DNA from: an uncultured Alphaproteobacteria bacterium
GTDB lineage: Bacteria; Pseudomonadota; Alphaproteobacteria; Micavibrionales; Micavibrionaceae
Reading direction: 5' to 3'
Assembly: GCA_946481105.1 (NCBI GenBank)
Contig: CAMLMM010000096.1
Coordinates: 1-5,957 of the forward strand
DNA length: 5,957 nucleotides
The translations under genes were made by a program, and so were the position numbers. This document shows, piece by piece, positions 1-5,843 of the stretch (position 1 is its first letter; each line of letters opens with the position of its first letter). Under the pieces are notes generated by a model that saw nothing but the letters and a program-made list of their open reading frames with translations, did no database searches and was not told the origin of the DNA.

Positions 1-984
1 GCCCTTCCCGTTGCCATTACGCCCACGGTTGTTGTATCGGCCACGTCCGCGGCCACGGCCACGTCCGTTGCGGCGGTTTTCGCGTTCTTCCTGTTCGGTA
101 GCTAACGCCTGTTCATGGTCGACTTCCTGATTGTCTTCATGGAAAGCCACCCAGATGGAGCGTTTTTTCACGCCGTCTTCGGAATGACGGTAATGCAGGC
201 GAACACGCACCACGTCTTCGCGGGTTTTCGCCAGCTCTTCGACCTTGAACGCCACATCCTGATCGAACGCAACGGCTTCGTTTTTCTCCTGGGTAGAGGT
301 AACGATTTCAAATGTTTCCGGGTTGATTTCGGTGACGGCGCGGTACACGAATTTATGGGTGACTTTTTCTTCGGCAGCTTCTTCAGGGGCCGATTCAGAT
401 TCGTCACCTTCGGTTTCAGCCTGTTCATCCGATTCTGCTTCGCCTTCGGCATCAGATTCATCAGATGATTCTTCATCACTTTCGCTATCCGATTCTTCCG
501 CGATATCTTCTTCGGACTCAGCATTTTCAGCAGCTGGTTCTTCAGTTTCCACAGCTTCGACACCGCCGCCCAGCTCGACCGGGGGTTGCTCTTCAGCCGG
601 AACTTCTTCAGCAACTGTTTCGCCTTTTTGCGCGGCTTCATAGGCGGCTTCTTCGGCAGCGATAGCAGCTTCTTCGGCGGCGATAGCGGCTTCGAGTTCG
701 GCCTGTTGCGCAGCCATAAGGGCTTCGCGATCGGCGACTGGAATACGGAAGTAATCCGGGTGGATTTCCGAGAACGGCAGGAACCCGTGACGGTTGCCAC
801 CAAAATTCACGAAGGCAGCCTGCAGGGACGGTTCGACCCGTGTGACCTTGGCCAGAAAAATACTGCCTTTTAATTGTTTTCTGAGTTTGCTTTCGTAATC
901 GAACTCAACCAGACGGTTTCCATCCACAACGGCCACGCGCGTTTCCTCGGCGTGTGTTGCGTCAATCAGCATACGTTTTGCCAT
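1..984 (-). CDS. rne: Ribonuclease E/G family endoribonuclease, N-terminal part (partial)
   Basis: RNase E cuts single-stranded, A/U-rich RNA. It starts mRNA decay, matures rRNA and tRNA, and scaffolds the degradosome. The frame is open for 328 codons and runs off the window edge. The start [17 protein letters not shown] matches RNase E N-termini. The S1 domain begins near residue 38, with [13 protein letters not shown] and [12 protein letters not shown]58 and F68 align with the RNA-contacting E. coli F57 and F67. After about residue 90 the S1 domain is interrupted. In order there are an Ala/Glu heptad stretch (about 91-128), an acidic Ser/Glu/Asp stretch (about 129-206), a segment of alternating hydrophobic residues (about 207-283), and an Arg-Gly repeat (303-328 and beyond). 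Interrupted S1 domains are usual in alphaproteobacterial RNase E, but this one exceeds 235 residues. The ATG at 984 is preceded by GGGAG 10 nt upstream. The catalytic part lies outside the window. The family call is certain; E rather than G rests on the alphaproteobacterial insertion. Confidence 0.95.
   Translation of the reverse strand, partial: MAKRMLIDATHAEETRVAVVDGNRLVEFDYESKLRKQLKGSIFLAKVTRVEPSLQAAFVNFGGNRHGFLPFSEIHPDYFRIPVADREALMAAQQAELEAAIAAEEAAIAAEEAAYEAAQKGETVAEEVPAEEQPPVELGGGVEAVETEEPAAENAESEEDIAEESDSESDEESSDESDAEGEAESDEQAETEGDESESAPEEAAEEKVTHKFVYRAVTEINPETFEIVTSTQEKNEAVAFDQDVAFKVEELAKTREDVVRVRLHYRHSEDGVKKRSIWVAFHEDNQEVDHEQALATEQEERENRRNGRGRGRGRGRYNNRGRNGNGKG
649..690 (-). repeat. 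21-bp tandem repeat, two copies, inside rne
   Basis: Two adjacent 21-bp units (690-670 and 669-649) differ at two bases and each encode the heptad AAIAAEE (residues 99-105 and 106-112). A degenerate third unit, AAYEAAQ, follows. The period of seven with Ala and Glu suggests an extended or coiled-coil helix leaving the interrupted S1 barrel. The repeat may vary in copy number between strains; this is inference. Confidence 0.8.
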
Positions 985-994
985 GATTTATTAA

Positions 995-1011
995 CTCCCG
1001 ACGGCCTCGGG
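995..1011 (-). promoter_or_regulatory. Hairpin overlapping the rne Shine-Dalgarno
   Basis: CCCGA (1011-1007) pairs with TCGGG (1001-997) around GGCCG. The 3' arm contains the GGG of the Shine-Dalgarno GGGAG (999-995), which sits 10 nt before the ATG at 984. When folded, this hairpin would partly hide the ribosome binding site. It is the third hairpin in a row in the leader. Confidence 0.5.
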
Positions 1012-1022
1012 CGACCACAACG

Positions 1023-1070
1023 ATCTTTAATGCGACGGATAAAGATTATGCGGGCGCAGGCCGCAATCTT
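1023..1070 (-). promoter_or_regulatory. Two mutually exclusive hairpins in the rne leader
   Basis: Hairpin A pairs AAGATT-GCGG (1070-1061) with CCGC-AT-AATCTT (1053-1042): ten pairs with a 2-nt bulge and a 7-nt loop. Hairpin B pairs ATCTTTA (1046-1040) with TAAAGAT (1029-1023): seven pairs and a 10-nt loop. The two share bases 1042-1046, so only one can form at a time. That layout fits a switch upstream of the rne start codon. The pairing is read directly from the sequence; the function is inference. Confidence 0.45.
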
Positions 1071-1116
1071 AAAAATGATGTAAGTGGGGTTCCTATATGA
1101 CCTATCTCTGACCCAT

Positions 1117-1140
1117 TGGTGGCCCAAAACGGGGCCATCA
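1117..1140 (-). other. Stem-loop in the rne upstream region
   Basis: The arms TGATGGCCC (1140-1132) and GGGCCACCA (1125-1117) pair over nine positions with one A-C mismatch around a 6-nt loop, CGTTTT. No T-run follows on either strand, so it is not a standard terminator. It probably folds in the rne leader, if transcription starts upstream of it. Confidence 0.5.
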
Positions 1141-1182
1141 GGCCGACTGGCATAAGCTGGATATTGCGTTAGTCATCAACAG

Positions 1183-1210
1183 CCTATATCAGTCTATGGG
1201 TTCGTTGAAA
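1183..1210 (-). promoter_or_regulatory. Possible rne promoter (extended -10)
   Basis: On the minus strand TTTCAA (1210-1205) and TATAGG (1188-1183) are separated by 16 nt. A TGA directly precedes the -10 and gives an extended -10 of the TGn type. Both hexamers are only partial matches. The predicted start near 1176 would give a leader of about 190 nt. Another weak candidate further upstream is CTGTTG-17-TATTAA, near 1300-1333. Neither is secure. Confidence 0.3.
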
Positions 1211-1347
1211 GCCGTAGTACGGAACCTTCCCAACCTTGCGCCAGAGCTAGCGAAACCTTTCTCGATTCAAACGCGTGCTATAACCTTGGCGGTCGCAAAA
1301 AGACATTAATACGTGTGGGACATTTATACAACAGGAAAAGTGAAATC

Positions 1348-2049
1348 CTAGAATAATGGCCGGTATCCATGCTGGTAACTCAGGGTGCAAGCCAGTTGTT
1401 CTTGTTTTTTCATATCTATTTTGATAGCAGCACCATGGAGGCTAAAAAGTCCGGACAAAGTCTTCGTCGATAATTCCTGTCCAATAAAAAGAAGGAGAGG
1501 AACATGTTCCCCCGCAATCTGGCTATCCAAGCCACGCCGGTGGTGGATTTCCAGAAAATCAGTGTCGCGGGTAACGATAGCCCCGAATTCATGAGTCTGG
1601 GCAAAATCCCAGATATCTTCATCCGGCGTATCCCGCCCCACCAGATTCTCAAACCCGACATGGGTCGCCCAGCCAAACATTTGTGTTAACGGCAGAACCG
1701 CCGGATGGGGTGCATTTTCATCCAGAAGCACAACTCTCTTTTCATGATCCGCAATAGTCCTGCGGGCGGTAATATCATAACCGAACCGATGCGCATAAAC
1801 GCGTAATGTTTCAATATCGGATGGTTTCACACCAGGCCGATTTAGCAATCTAAGTATATCTTGATCGGGGAGATTCTCATTTTGAGACAATAATTTTAAC
1901 AGGCGACCAACAGGTAATGCTTCAGCCCCTTCACGGATAATCAACACCGGCTCGGCGTCCGCGTCGTGCCGGGACATATAAAGGCGTCCTACCATGCGTT
2001 TATAATTTTGAGTGGCCGCTATATGAGCATTATCTTTTCCGCGTCCCAT
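1348..2049 (-). CDS. PIN-like (DUF5615-type) domain protein with N-terminal extension
   Basis: A 233-aa protein. Residues about 106-170 resemble the DUF5615 PIN-like fold: VVLLDENAP with D110/E111, then GRDTPDEDIWDFA with D143/E144/D145, then AIVTRDTDFLEI with D162 and D164. These are the spaced acidic residues expected of a metal-dependent nuclease site, and the VTRD-DF motif is typical. PIN-like proteins cut RNA, and many are toxins. Stand-alone DUF5615 proteins are usually just over 100 aa. This one adds about 100 unrecognised, partly helical residues in front and about 60 behind. Its ATG overlaps the stop of the preceding gene as TAATG, and only a weak GGAA lies upstream, which implies translational coupling. 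No DUF433-type antitoxin is seen. The fold call rests on motif resemblance; toxin activity is unproven. Confidence 0.75.
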   Translation of the reverse strand: MGRGKDNAHIAATQNYKRMVGRLYMSRHDADAEPVLIIREGAEALPVGRLLKLLSQNENLPDQDILRLLNRPGVKPSDIETLRVYAHRFGYDITARRTIADHEKRVVLLDENAPHPAVLPLTQMFGWATHVGFENLVGRDTPDEDIWDFAQTHEFGAIVTRDTDFLEIHHRRGLDSQIAGEHVPLLLFIGQELSTKTLSGLFSLHGAAIKIDMKKQEQLACTLSYQHGYRPLF

Positions 2050-2828
2050 TATGATGGTTCCGCTAAAGCGAATCTGTCCAGCTGTGGAGTCAGGCTGTTC
2101 AAAATTTCCTGTACGCGATCACTGCTGGCCCAGGCATCTTTCATCAATTGATTCCAATGAAAACGCAGGCGCAGGCCATCATATTTCCCCTTTTCACCCT
2201 CGTGATTCAAAGGGCTGGAAGTTATGGCCCCGGCAGCGGCAAACGCCTGCACGACAGACTGAATGGCACCATCCGTTGTGTCCACCGCGAATTCCAGCGT
2301 ACCGCCTGCAGCACTCAGCCACGCAGAATCAAAAAATGTGGGTCGGTACAGATGCAGATCCCTGTCCATCGCGACAAAATTATTATCGCTGTAGTGAACC
2401 AGAAAGGGTAGATCGTCTTTCGCAAGACCCGCCCGCTCTTTCAATGCATCAACACCATTGCGCAACCACCCGGACGTCTGCAGTTCGGGGATGGAATCGA
2501 CCATCAGTACCATATCTTCCAGATCGATATCGCCAGGGAACCACAGCGACAACAAACACTCATCCGTTTTGCCCTGCCCGGCGTAACGCAAATCACGCGC
2601 TGGGCCTGGCCAATTCCCGCTATAATCTTCAACGACTTTGGACACACGCTGCGCGATATCAAAATAATCGCGGTCGTCGAGCGGATTATAACGCAGGTAA
2701 ATATGAAACATTGTATCGACGGAACAGAAGGACACGTATTTCACCGGCCCGTCGGGGGATGGATTGGAAAAACCCATCAGGCCATTTTCAGATGGGTATC
2801 GGGCACGTAGGCGTTTTACGCAGGTCAT
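2049..2828 (-). CDS. Conserved-looking hypothetical protein, first gene of the PIN-like pair
   Basis: A 259-aa protein I do not recognise. It has no signal peptide or membrane segment and reads as a soluble, mixed alpha/beta acidic protein rich in Asp, Trp and Tyr (for example MFHIYLRYNPLDDRDYFDIA, residues 40-59). The ATG at 2828 has AAGG (2839-2836) 7 nt upstream, which supports this start; M18 is an alternative. The gene lies just after the rplQ terminator, so it needs its own promoter in 2879-2829. The best -10 seen is TATACG (2847-2842), with no convincing -35. Its TAA overlaps the ATG of the PIN-like gene by one base, so the two are very likely made together. A partner, inhibitor or substrate-recognition role for the PIN-like protein is a guess from that coupling. 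The gene is real by its RBS, coupling and composition, but its function is unknown. Confidence 0.8.
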   Translation of the reverse strand: MTCVKRLRARYPSENGLMGFSNPSPDGPVKYVSFCSVDTMFHIYLRYNPLDDRDYFDIAQRVSKVVEDYSGNWPGPARDLRYAGQGKTDECLLSLWFPGDIDLEDMVLMVDSIPELQTSGWLRNGVDALKERAGLAKDDLPFLVHYSDNNFVAMDRDLHLYRPTFFDSAWLSAAGGTLEFAVDTTDGAIQSVVQAFAAAGAITSSPLNHEGEKGKYDGLRLRFHWNQLMKDAWASSDRVQEILNSLTPQLDRFALAEPS

Positions 2829-2879
2829 AGGCTGACCTTAGCGTATAAATTTATGGCAATACAAGAAAATTCGGGATGT

Positions 2880-2905
2880 AAAAAACCCGCCTTGCGGCGG
2901 GTTTT
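2880..2905 (-). terminator. Intrinsic terminator after rplQ
   Basis: On the minus strand AAAACCCGCC (2905-2896), the tetraloop GCAA and GGCGGGTTTT (2891-2882) form a perfect ten-pair stem, and the T-run continues to 2880 (TTTTTT from 2885). It begins 3 nt after the rplQ stop codon. It is the clear end of the ribosomal-protein transcript and separates it from the accessory pair. The opposite strand also ends in four T residues and could terminate weakly. Confidence 0.95.
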
Positions 2906-2908
2906 GAA

Positions 2909-3478
2909 TTACTCGGAAGCCTCATCAGCTTTCTTTTTCTTTGGAGCCGCTTTTTTCTTTGGCGCGGCTTCGGCTTCAGCTTCGTCAGCTTTCGGCTCGG
3001 CTTTTTTCTTGTTGGCTTTCTTTACCGCTTCTTTTGGTACGGCCAGTTCTTCGGCTGGACCGGCTGCTTCAGTTTCATCAGCCGAGAAGTCCGGACCGCT
3101 GTCCTGACCACGTGCGGATACGTCACGGTCAACCAGTTCGATCACAGCGATCGGCGCAGCGTCACCATAACGGAAACCGGCTTTCAGCACGCGGGCATAT
3201 CCACCTGGACGTGCGGAGTAACGGTCAGCGAGGGTCGAGAAAAGTTTCGCAACCATAGCTTCGTCACGCAGCATTGCAAATGCAGCACGACGGTTGGCAA
3301 GGCCACCTTTTTTCCCGAGGGTAATGAGTTTTTCAACAACCGGACGCAGGTCTTTTGCCTTTGGCAGGGTGGTGATGATTTGTTCGTGCTTGATCAGCGC
3401 ATTCGCCATGTTGGCAAACAGCGCACGACGGTGCGACGAGGTACGGTTCAGTTTACGTTGTTTAAGTCCGTGTTTCAT
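2909..3478 (-). CDS. rplQ: 50S ribosomal protein L17
   Basis: L17 lies on the large subunit near the exit tunnel. The start [20 protein letters not shown], then [20 protein letters not shown] and the block around residues 88-118 ([27 protein letters not shown]), are diagnostic. The conserved core ends near residue 120. Residues about 121-189 form a low-complexity tail, first acidic, then alternating Lys runs with Ala/Glu ([19 protein letters not shown] at the end). The total of 189 aa is well above the usual 115-145 aa for bacteria. The ATG at 3478 has AGGAAG 5-6 nt upstream. It is separated from rpoA by 157 nt containing a terminator-like repeat and a likely promoter, so it may be expressed partly apart from rpoA. 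The tail probably binds rRNA or is disordered; this is inference. Confidence 0.97.
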   Translation of the reverse strand: MKHGLKQRKLNRTSSHRRALFANMANALIKHEQIITTLPKAKDLRPVVEKLITLGKKGGLANRRAAFAMLRDEAMVAKLFSTLADRYSARPGGYARVLKAGFRYGDAAPIAVIELVDRDVSARGQDSGPDFSADETEAAGPAEELAVPKEAVKKANKKKAEPKADEAEAEAAPKKKAAPKKKKADEASE

Positions 3479-3511
3479 TTTTACTTCCTTTTTGCCTTTC
3501 CTGGCGTTGCG

Positions 3512-3538
3512 ACTTTAAACGGGTAAAGTCATTGTCAA
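3512..3538 (-). promoter_or_regulatory. Putative rplQ promoter overlapping an inverted repeat
   Basis: The minus strand has a perfect -35 TTGACA (3538-3533) and a candidate -10 TAAAGT (3517-3512) with a short 15-nt spacer. A perfect 7-bp inverted repeat, GACTTTA/TAAAGTC (3530-3524 and 3517-3511, 6-nt centre), covers the spacer and the -10. It could be an operator or an RNA hairpin in a longer rpoA-rplQ transcript. The -35 is strong; the -10 and spacing are weaker. Confidence 0.5.
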
Positions 3539-3598
3539 ACCTGATACCACTCACCTCTCGGCTGTTCTGTTTCAGGGGCGGGCATAGGCCCTTTTAAA

Positions 3599-3627
3599 AT
3601 TCCCTCCCATTATCAACGGGAGGGAAT
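3599..3627 (-). terminator. Terminator or attenuator between rpoA and rplQ
   Basis: ATTCCCTCCC (3627-3618) and GGGAGGGAAT (3608-3599) form a perfect ten-pair stem with a 9-nt loop, 8 nt after the rpoA stop codon. On the transcribed strand it is followed by TTTAAAA, a short U-tract (AATTTT overall). It probably terminates part of the transcription before rplQ. The U-tract is weaker than that of the terminator after rplQ, so read-through is likely. It could instead be an mRNA-stabilising or processing stem. Confidence 0.65.
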
Positions 3628-3635
3628 AATTCTTA

Positions 3636-4661
3636 TTAATGCGCGAACGGGTCGTCCAGTTTTTTCGCCAGATCTTCGATGTTCTCTGGCGGCCAGCCTT
3701 CGACTTGCATGCCGAGGTGCAGACCCATCGTGCCCAGAACTTCCTTGATTTCGTTCAGGGATTTGCGGCCGAAATTCGGGGTACGGAGCATTTCGCTCTC
3801 GGACTTCTGAACCAGATCGCCGATGTAAACGATATTGTCGTTCTTGAGGCAGTTGGCCGAACGAACGGACAGTTCCAGTTCTTCGACTTTCTTGAGCAGG
3901 TTGCGGTTGAACGGCAGTGAATCCTCCACTTCGCTGGCAGCCGTTTCTTTCGGCTCGTCGAAGTTGATGAACACTTGCAGTTGATCCTGCAGGATACGCG
4001 CAGCGTAAGCCACAGCATCATCCGGCGTGATCACGCCATTAGTTTCGATAGACAGCGTCAGTTTGTCGTAGTCGGTGATCTGGCCAACGCGGGTATCTTC
4101 CACGTCGTACGATACTTTACGTACTGGCGAGAAAATGCTGTCGACCGGGATAAGGCCAACAGGTGCGTCTTCCGGACGGTTCGCCGAAGCCGGACGGTAA
4201 CCTTTACCGGTATTGACGGTCATTTCCATTTCCAGTTTCGCGCCTTTATCCAGCGTGCAGATAACCAGTTCTGGGTTCATGATTTCGATGTCGGCACCAG
4301 CTTCGATCATACCGGCGGTCACTTCGCAAGGACCCTCCGCCATGATGCGCATACGCTTTGGCCCTTCGGCATGCATACGCACAGCGATTGCCTTGATGTT
4401 CAGGATAATATCCGTCACGTCTTCGCGCACACCTTCAACGGTCGAGAATTCATGCTGAACACCCGCGATTTTCACCGAGGTAACAGCAGCGCCCTGCAGC
4501 GAGGACAGCAGAATACGGCGGAGCGAGTTCCCGAGGGTGAGACCAAACCCACGTTCCAGCGGTTCAACAACCACTTTACCCGTGTTGCGGGAGTCAGGCT
4601 TGCGCTCTACTTCCACTTTGTTGGGTTTAATCAGTTCCAGCCAGTTTTTCTGTATCAGCAT
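3636..4661 (-). CDS. rpoA: DNA-directed RNA polymerase subunit alpha
   Basis: Alpha dimerises to start assembly of the core enzyme and contacts UP-element DNA and activators. The length of 341 aa is normal. The N-terminal domain (about 1-235) carries [20 protein letters not shown] (dimerisation region, about 35-54), [19 protein letters not shown] (72-90) and [17 protein letters not shown] (178-194). After a linker, the C-terminal domain (about 250-330) has [21 protein letters not shown]267 is equivalent to the DNA-binding R265 of E. coli. [14 protein letters not shown] and GMQVEGWPP follow. The ATG at 4661 has AAGGG 7 nt upstream. It follows rpsK by 76 nt, where a small hairpin TCGTC-ATT-GACGA (4711-4699) lies but no good promoter is seen, so it is expected to be co-transcribed from the rpsM promoter. 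rpsD, which lies between rpsK and rpoA in E. coli, is absent, as is normal in alphaproteobacteria. Confidence 0.99.
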   Translation of the reverse strand: MLIQKNWLELIKPNKVEVERKPDSRNTGKVVVEPLERGFGLTLGNSLRRILLSSLQGAAVTSVKIAGVQHEFSTVEGVREDVTDIILNIKAIAVRMHAEGPKRMRIMAEGPCEVTAGMIEAGADIEIMNPELVICTLDKGAKLEMEMTVNTGKGYRPASANRPEDAPVGLIPVDSIFSPVRKVSYDVEDTRVGQITDYDKLTLSIETNGVITPDDAVAYAARILQDQLQVFINFDEPKETAASEVEDSLPFNRNLLKKVEELELSVRSANCLKNDNIVYIGDLVQKSESEMLRTPNFGRKSLNEIKEVLGTMGLHLGMQVEGWPPENIEDLAKKLDDPFAH

Positions 4662-4737
4662 GCTTTTTCCCTTTCACCATGCGTGGACAAATCGATCATC
4701 GTCAATGACGACAAATTTTTAGTACTACGACGCAGTA

Positions 4738-5154
4738 TTAGATGCGGCGGCGTTTTGGCGGACGGCATCCGTTGTGCGGAACAGGCGTAATATCCTTGAT
4801 CGAACGGATGGTATAACCGACAGATTGCAGACCACGCAGTGCGGACTCACGACCAGCACCTGGGCCTTTGATCTCGACATCAACTTCGCGAACACCGTGT
4901 TCCTGTGCTTTACGCGCAGCGTCTTCAGCGGTCAGCTGAGCAGCATAAGGGGTCGATTTACGCGAACCCTTGAAGCCCATGATACCGGCAGACGACCAGG
5001 CAATCGTATTGCCCATCGGATCGGTGATGTTGACATGAATATTGTTGAATGATGCATTGATGTGCGCTACGCCGACCGCTACGTTTTTACGTACGATCTT
5101 TTTGCGGGCACCGCCTTTTGCAGCTTTACCGGCAGCTTCTTTTTTAACGGCCAT
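4738..5154 (-). CDS. rpsK: 30S ribosomal protein S11
   Basis: S11 sits on the platform of the small subunit and helps form the mRNA exit region. The 138-aa sequence shows the family signature from about residue 29 ([20 protein letters not shown]), then [34 protein letters not shown] and the C-terminus [13 protein letters not shown]. The N-terminus, rich in Ala, Lys and Gly (residues 1-22), is somewhat longer than in the usual ~129-aa protein. The ATG at 5154 has AAAGG about 9 nt upstream. It lies 35 nt after rpsM and 76 nt before rpoA, in one transcription unit. Nothing suggests damage. Confidence 0.98.
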   Translation of the reverse strand: MAVKKEAAGKAAKGGARKKIVRKNVAVGVAHINASFNNIHVNITDPMGNTIAWSSAGIMGFKGSRKSTPYAAQLTAEDAARKAQEHGVREVDVEIKGPGAGRESALRGLQSVGYTIRSIKDITPVPHNGCRPPKRRRI

Positions 5155-5189
5155 GATTTCTAACCTTTGCTCTTATCTAAATTGTCTGA

Positions 5190-5570
<381 letters not shown>

Positions 5571-5710
5571 TAGTGACTCCTTATAAGTCAGTTTGTTGAT
5601 TTCAAACCGAACCGTAAAATTCCCAAATAAATCAATTCAGAAACGCCGGTTCGTACACCATTATTCCGGACAGGAAATCCTGCCGCGCAGAGCTTTCTCG
5701 TGCCGGAATG
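5571..5710 (-). promoter_or_regulatory. Structured 5' leader of the rpsM-rpsK-rpoA transcript
   Basis: About 140 nt from the predicted start to the rpsM ATG. It contains a 7-bp stem ATTCCGG/CCGGAAT (5709-5703 with 5669-5663) enclosing an inner CAGGA/TCCTG hairpin (5682-5671). A second long-range 7-bp stem, CGAACCG/CGGTTCG (5653-5647 with 5614-5608), follows. Last comes a 5-bp stem TGACT/AGTCA (5590-5586 with 5578-5574) that encloses and partly pairs the Shine-Dalgarno AAGGAG. Ribosomal-protein leaders often bind one of their own products to repress translation. In E. coli S4 does this for the alpha operon, but rpsD is not in this cluster. A regulatory role is inference; the pairings are seen directly. 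Confidence 0.5.
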
Positions 5711-5716
5711 AGGCGC

Positions 5717-5744
5717 ATATTAATTATTAACGGCCTTCTGTCAA
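5717..5744 (-). promoter_or_regulatory. Sigma70-type promoter of the rpsM operon
   Basis: The minus strand carries a perfect -35 TTGACA (5744-5739), a 16-nt spacer and -10 TAATAT (5722-5717). Predicted initiation is near 5710, about 140 nt before rpsM. A/T-rich DNA further upstream (around 5775-5840) could act as an UP element. The position directly ahead of the ribosomal block and the quality of the hexamers make this the best promoter in the window. Confidence 0.8.
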
Positions 5745-5762
5745 CAAGATTCTCAAGTTTTC

Positions 5763-5771
5763 TGTGGATAA
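5763..5771 (-). promoter_or_regulatory. Perfect DnaA-box 9-mer upstream of the rpsM promoter
   Basis: TTATCCACA on the minus strand (5771-5763) is an exact match to the strong DnaA box. It lies 18 nt upstream of the -35 of the rpsM promoter. It could let DnaA act on this promoter. A single 9-mer can also occur by chance, and no second box or origin-like repeat cluster is seen nearby. Confidence 0.45.
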
Positions 5772-5843
5772 CTCAGATTTAAATTCGCCAGATAGTGCGA
5801 CAAATTGGCATGATATATTATGTAAAAATACTAAGCATAGCCT

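Larger units (their letters stand above)
985..1347 (-). other. Gene-free region upstream of rne (probable promoter and leader)
   Basis: This is 363 nt between the PIN-like gene and rne. No credible reading frame, tRNA or CRISPR is visible, and no hairpin with a T-run follows the PIN-like gene. Read-through from that gene into rne is therefore possible. The half next to rne holds several inverted repeats on the transcribed strand, listed separately. A further weak pair, GGTTC/GAACC, lies at 1199-1203 and 1222-1226. E. coli rne has a long structured 5' UTR through which RNase E controls its own mRNA. A comparable role here is inference from layout only, and no known Rfam element was recognised. 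Confidence 0.6.

Noticed and set aside
115..873. Several plus-strand frames and a 211-codon minus-strand frame within rne
   Set aside because: The Ser-rich, Phe-rich and Lys/Pro-rich products are out-of-frame readings of the Glu/Ala/Asp-rich RNase E insertion. The true frame is continuous from the ATG at 984 to position 1.
1117..1140. GC-rich hairpin as a terminator for the PIN-like gene
   Set aside because: No T-run follows on either strand, and it lies more than 200 nt after the stop codon. It is kept only as a leader stem-loop.
985..1347. tRNA, small RNA of known type, CRISPR or mobile element in the gene-free stretch
   Set aside because: No cloverleaf, no regularly spaced repeats, no terminal inverted repeats or transposase remains were seen.
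2051..2830. A 259-codon open frame on the plus strand, almost exactly antisense to the unknown gene at 2049-2828
   Set aside because: No convincing ribosome binding site, and its product is rich in Arg, Pro, His and Gln with no fold-like pattern. The minus frame has an RBS, a soluble-protein composition and TAATG coupling to the next gene. It is a shadow frame.
4699..4711. Small hairpin TCGTC-ATT-GACGA between rpsK and rpoA as a terminator
   Set aside because: The stem is only five pairs with a 3-nt loop and no T-run follows it; co-transcription of rpsK and rpoA is the simpler reading.
3975..4790. A 271-codon plus-strand frame over rpoA and the end of rpsK
   Set aside because: It lies antisense to an unmistakable rpoA and crosses a gene boundary, and its composition is that of a reversed coding strand.
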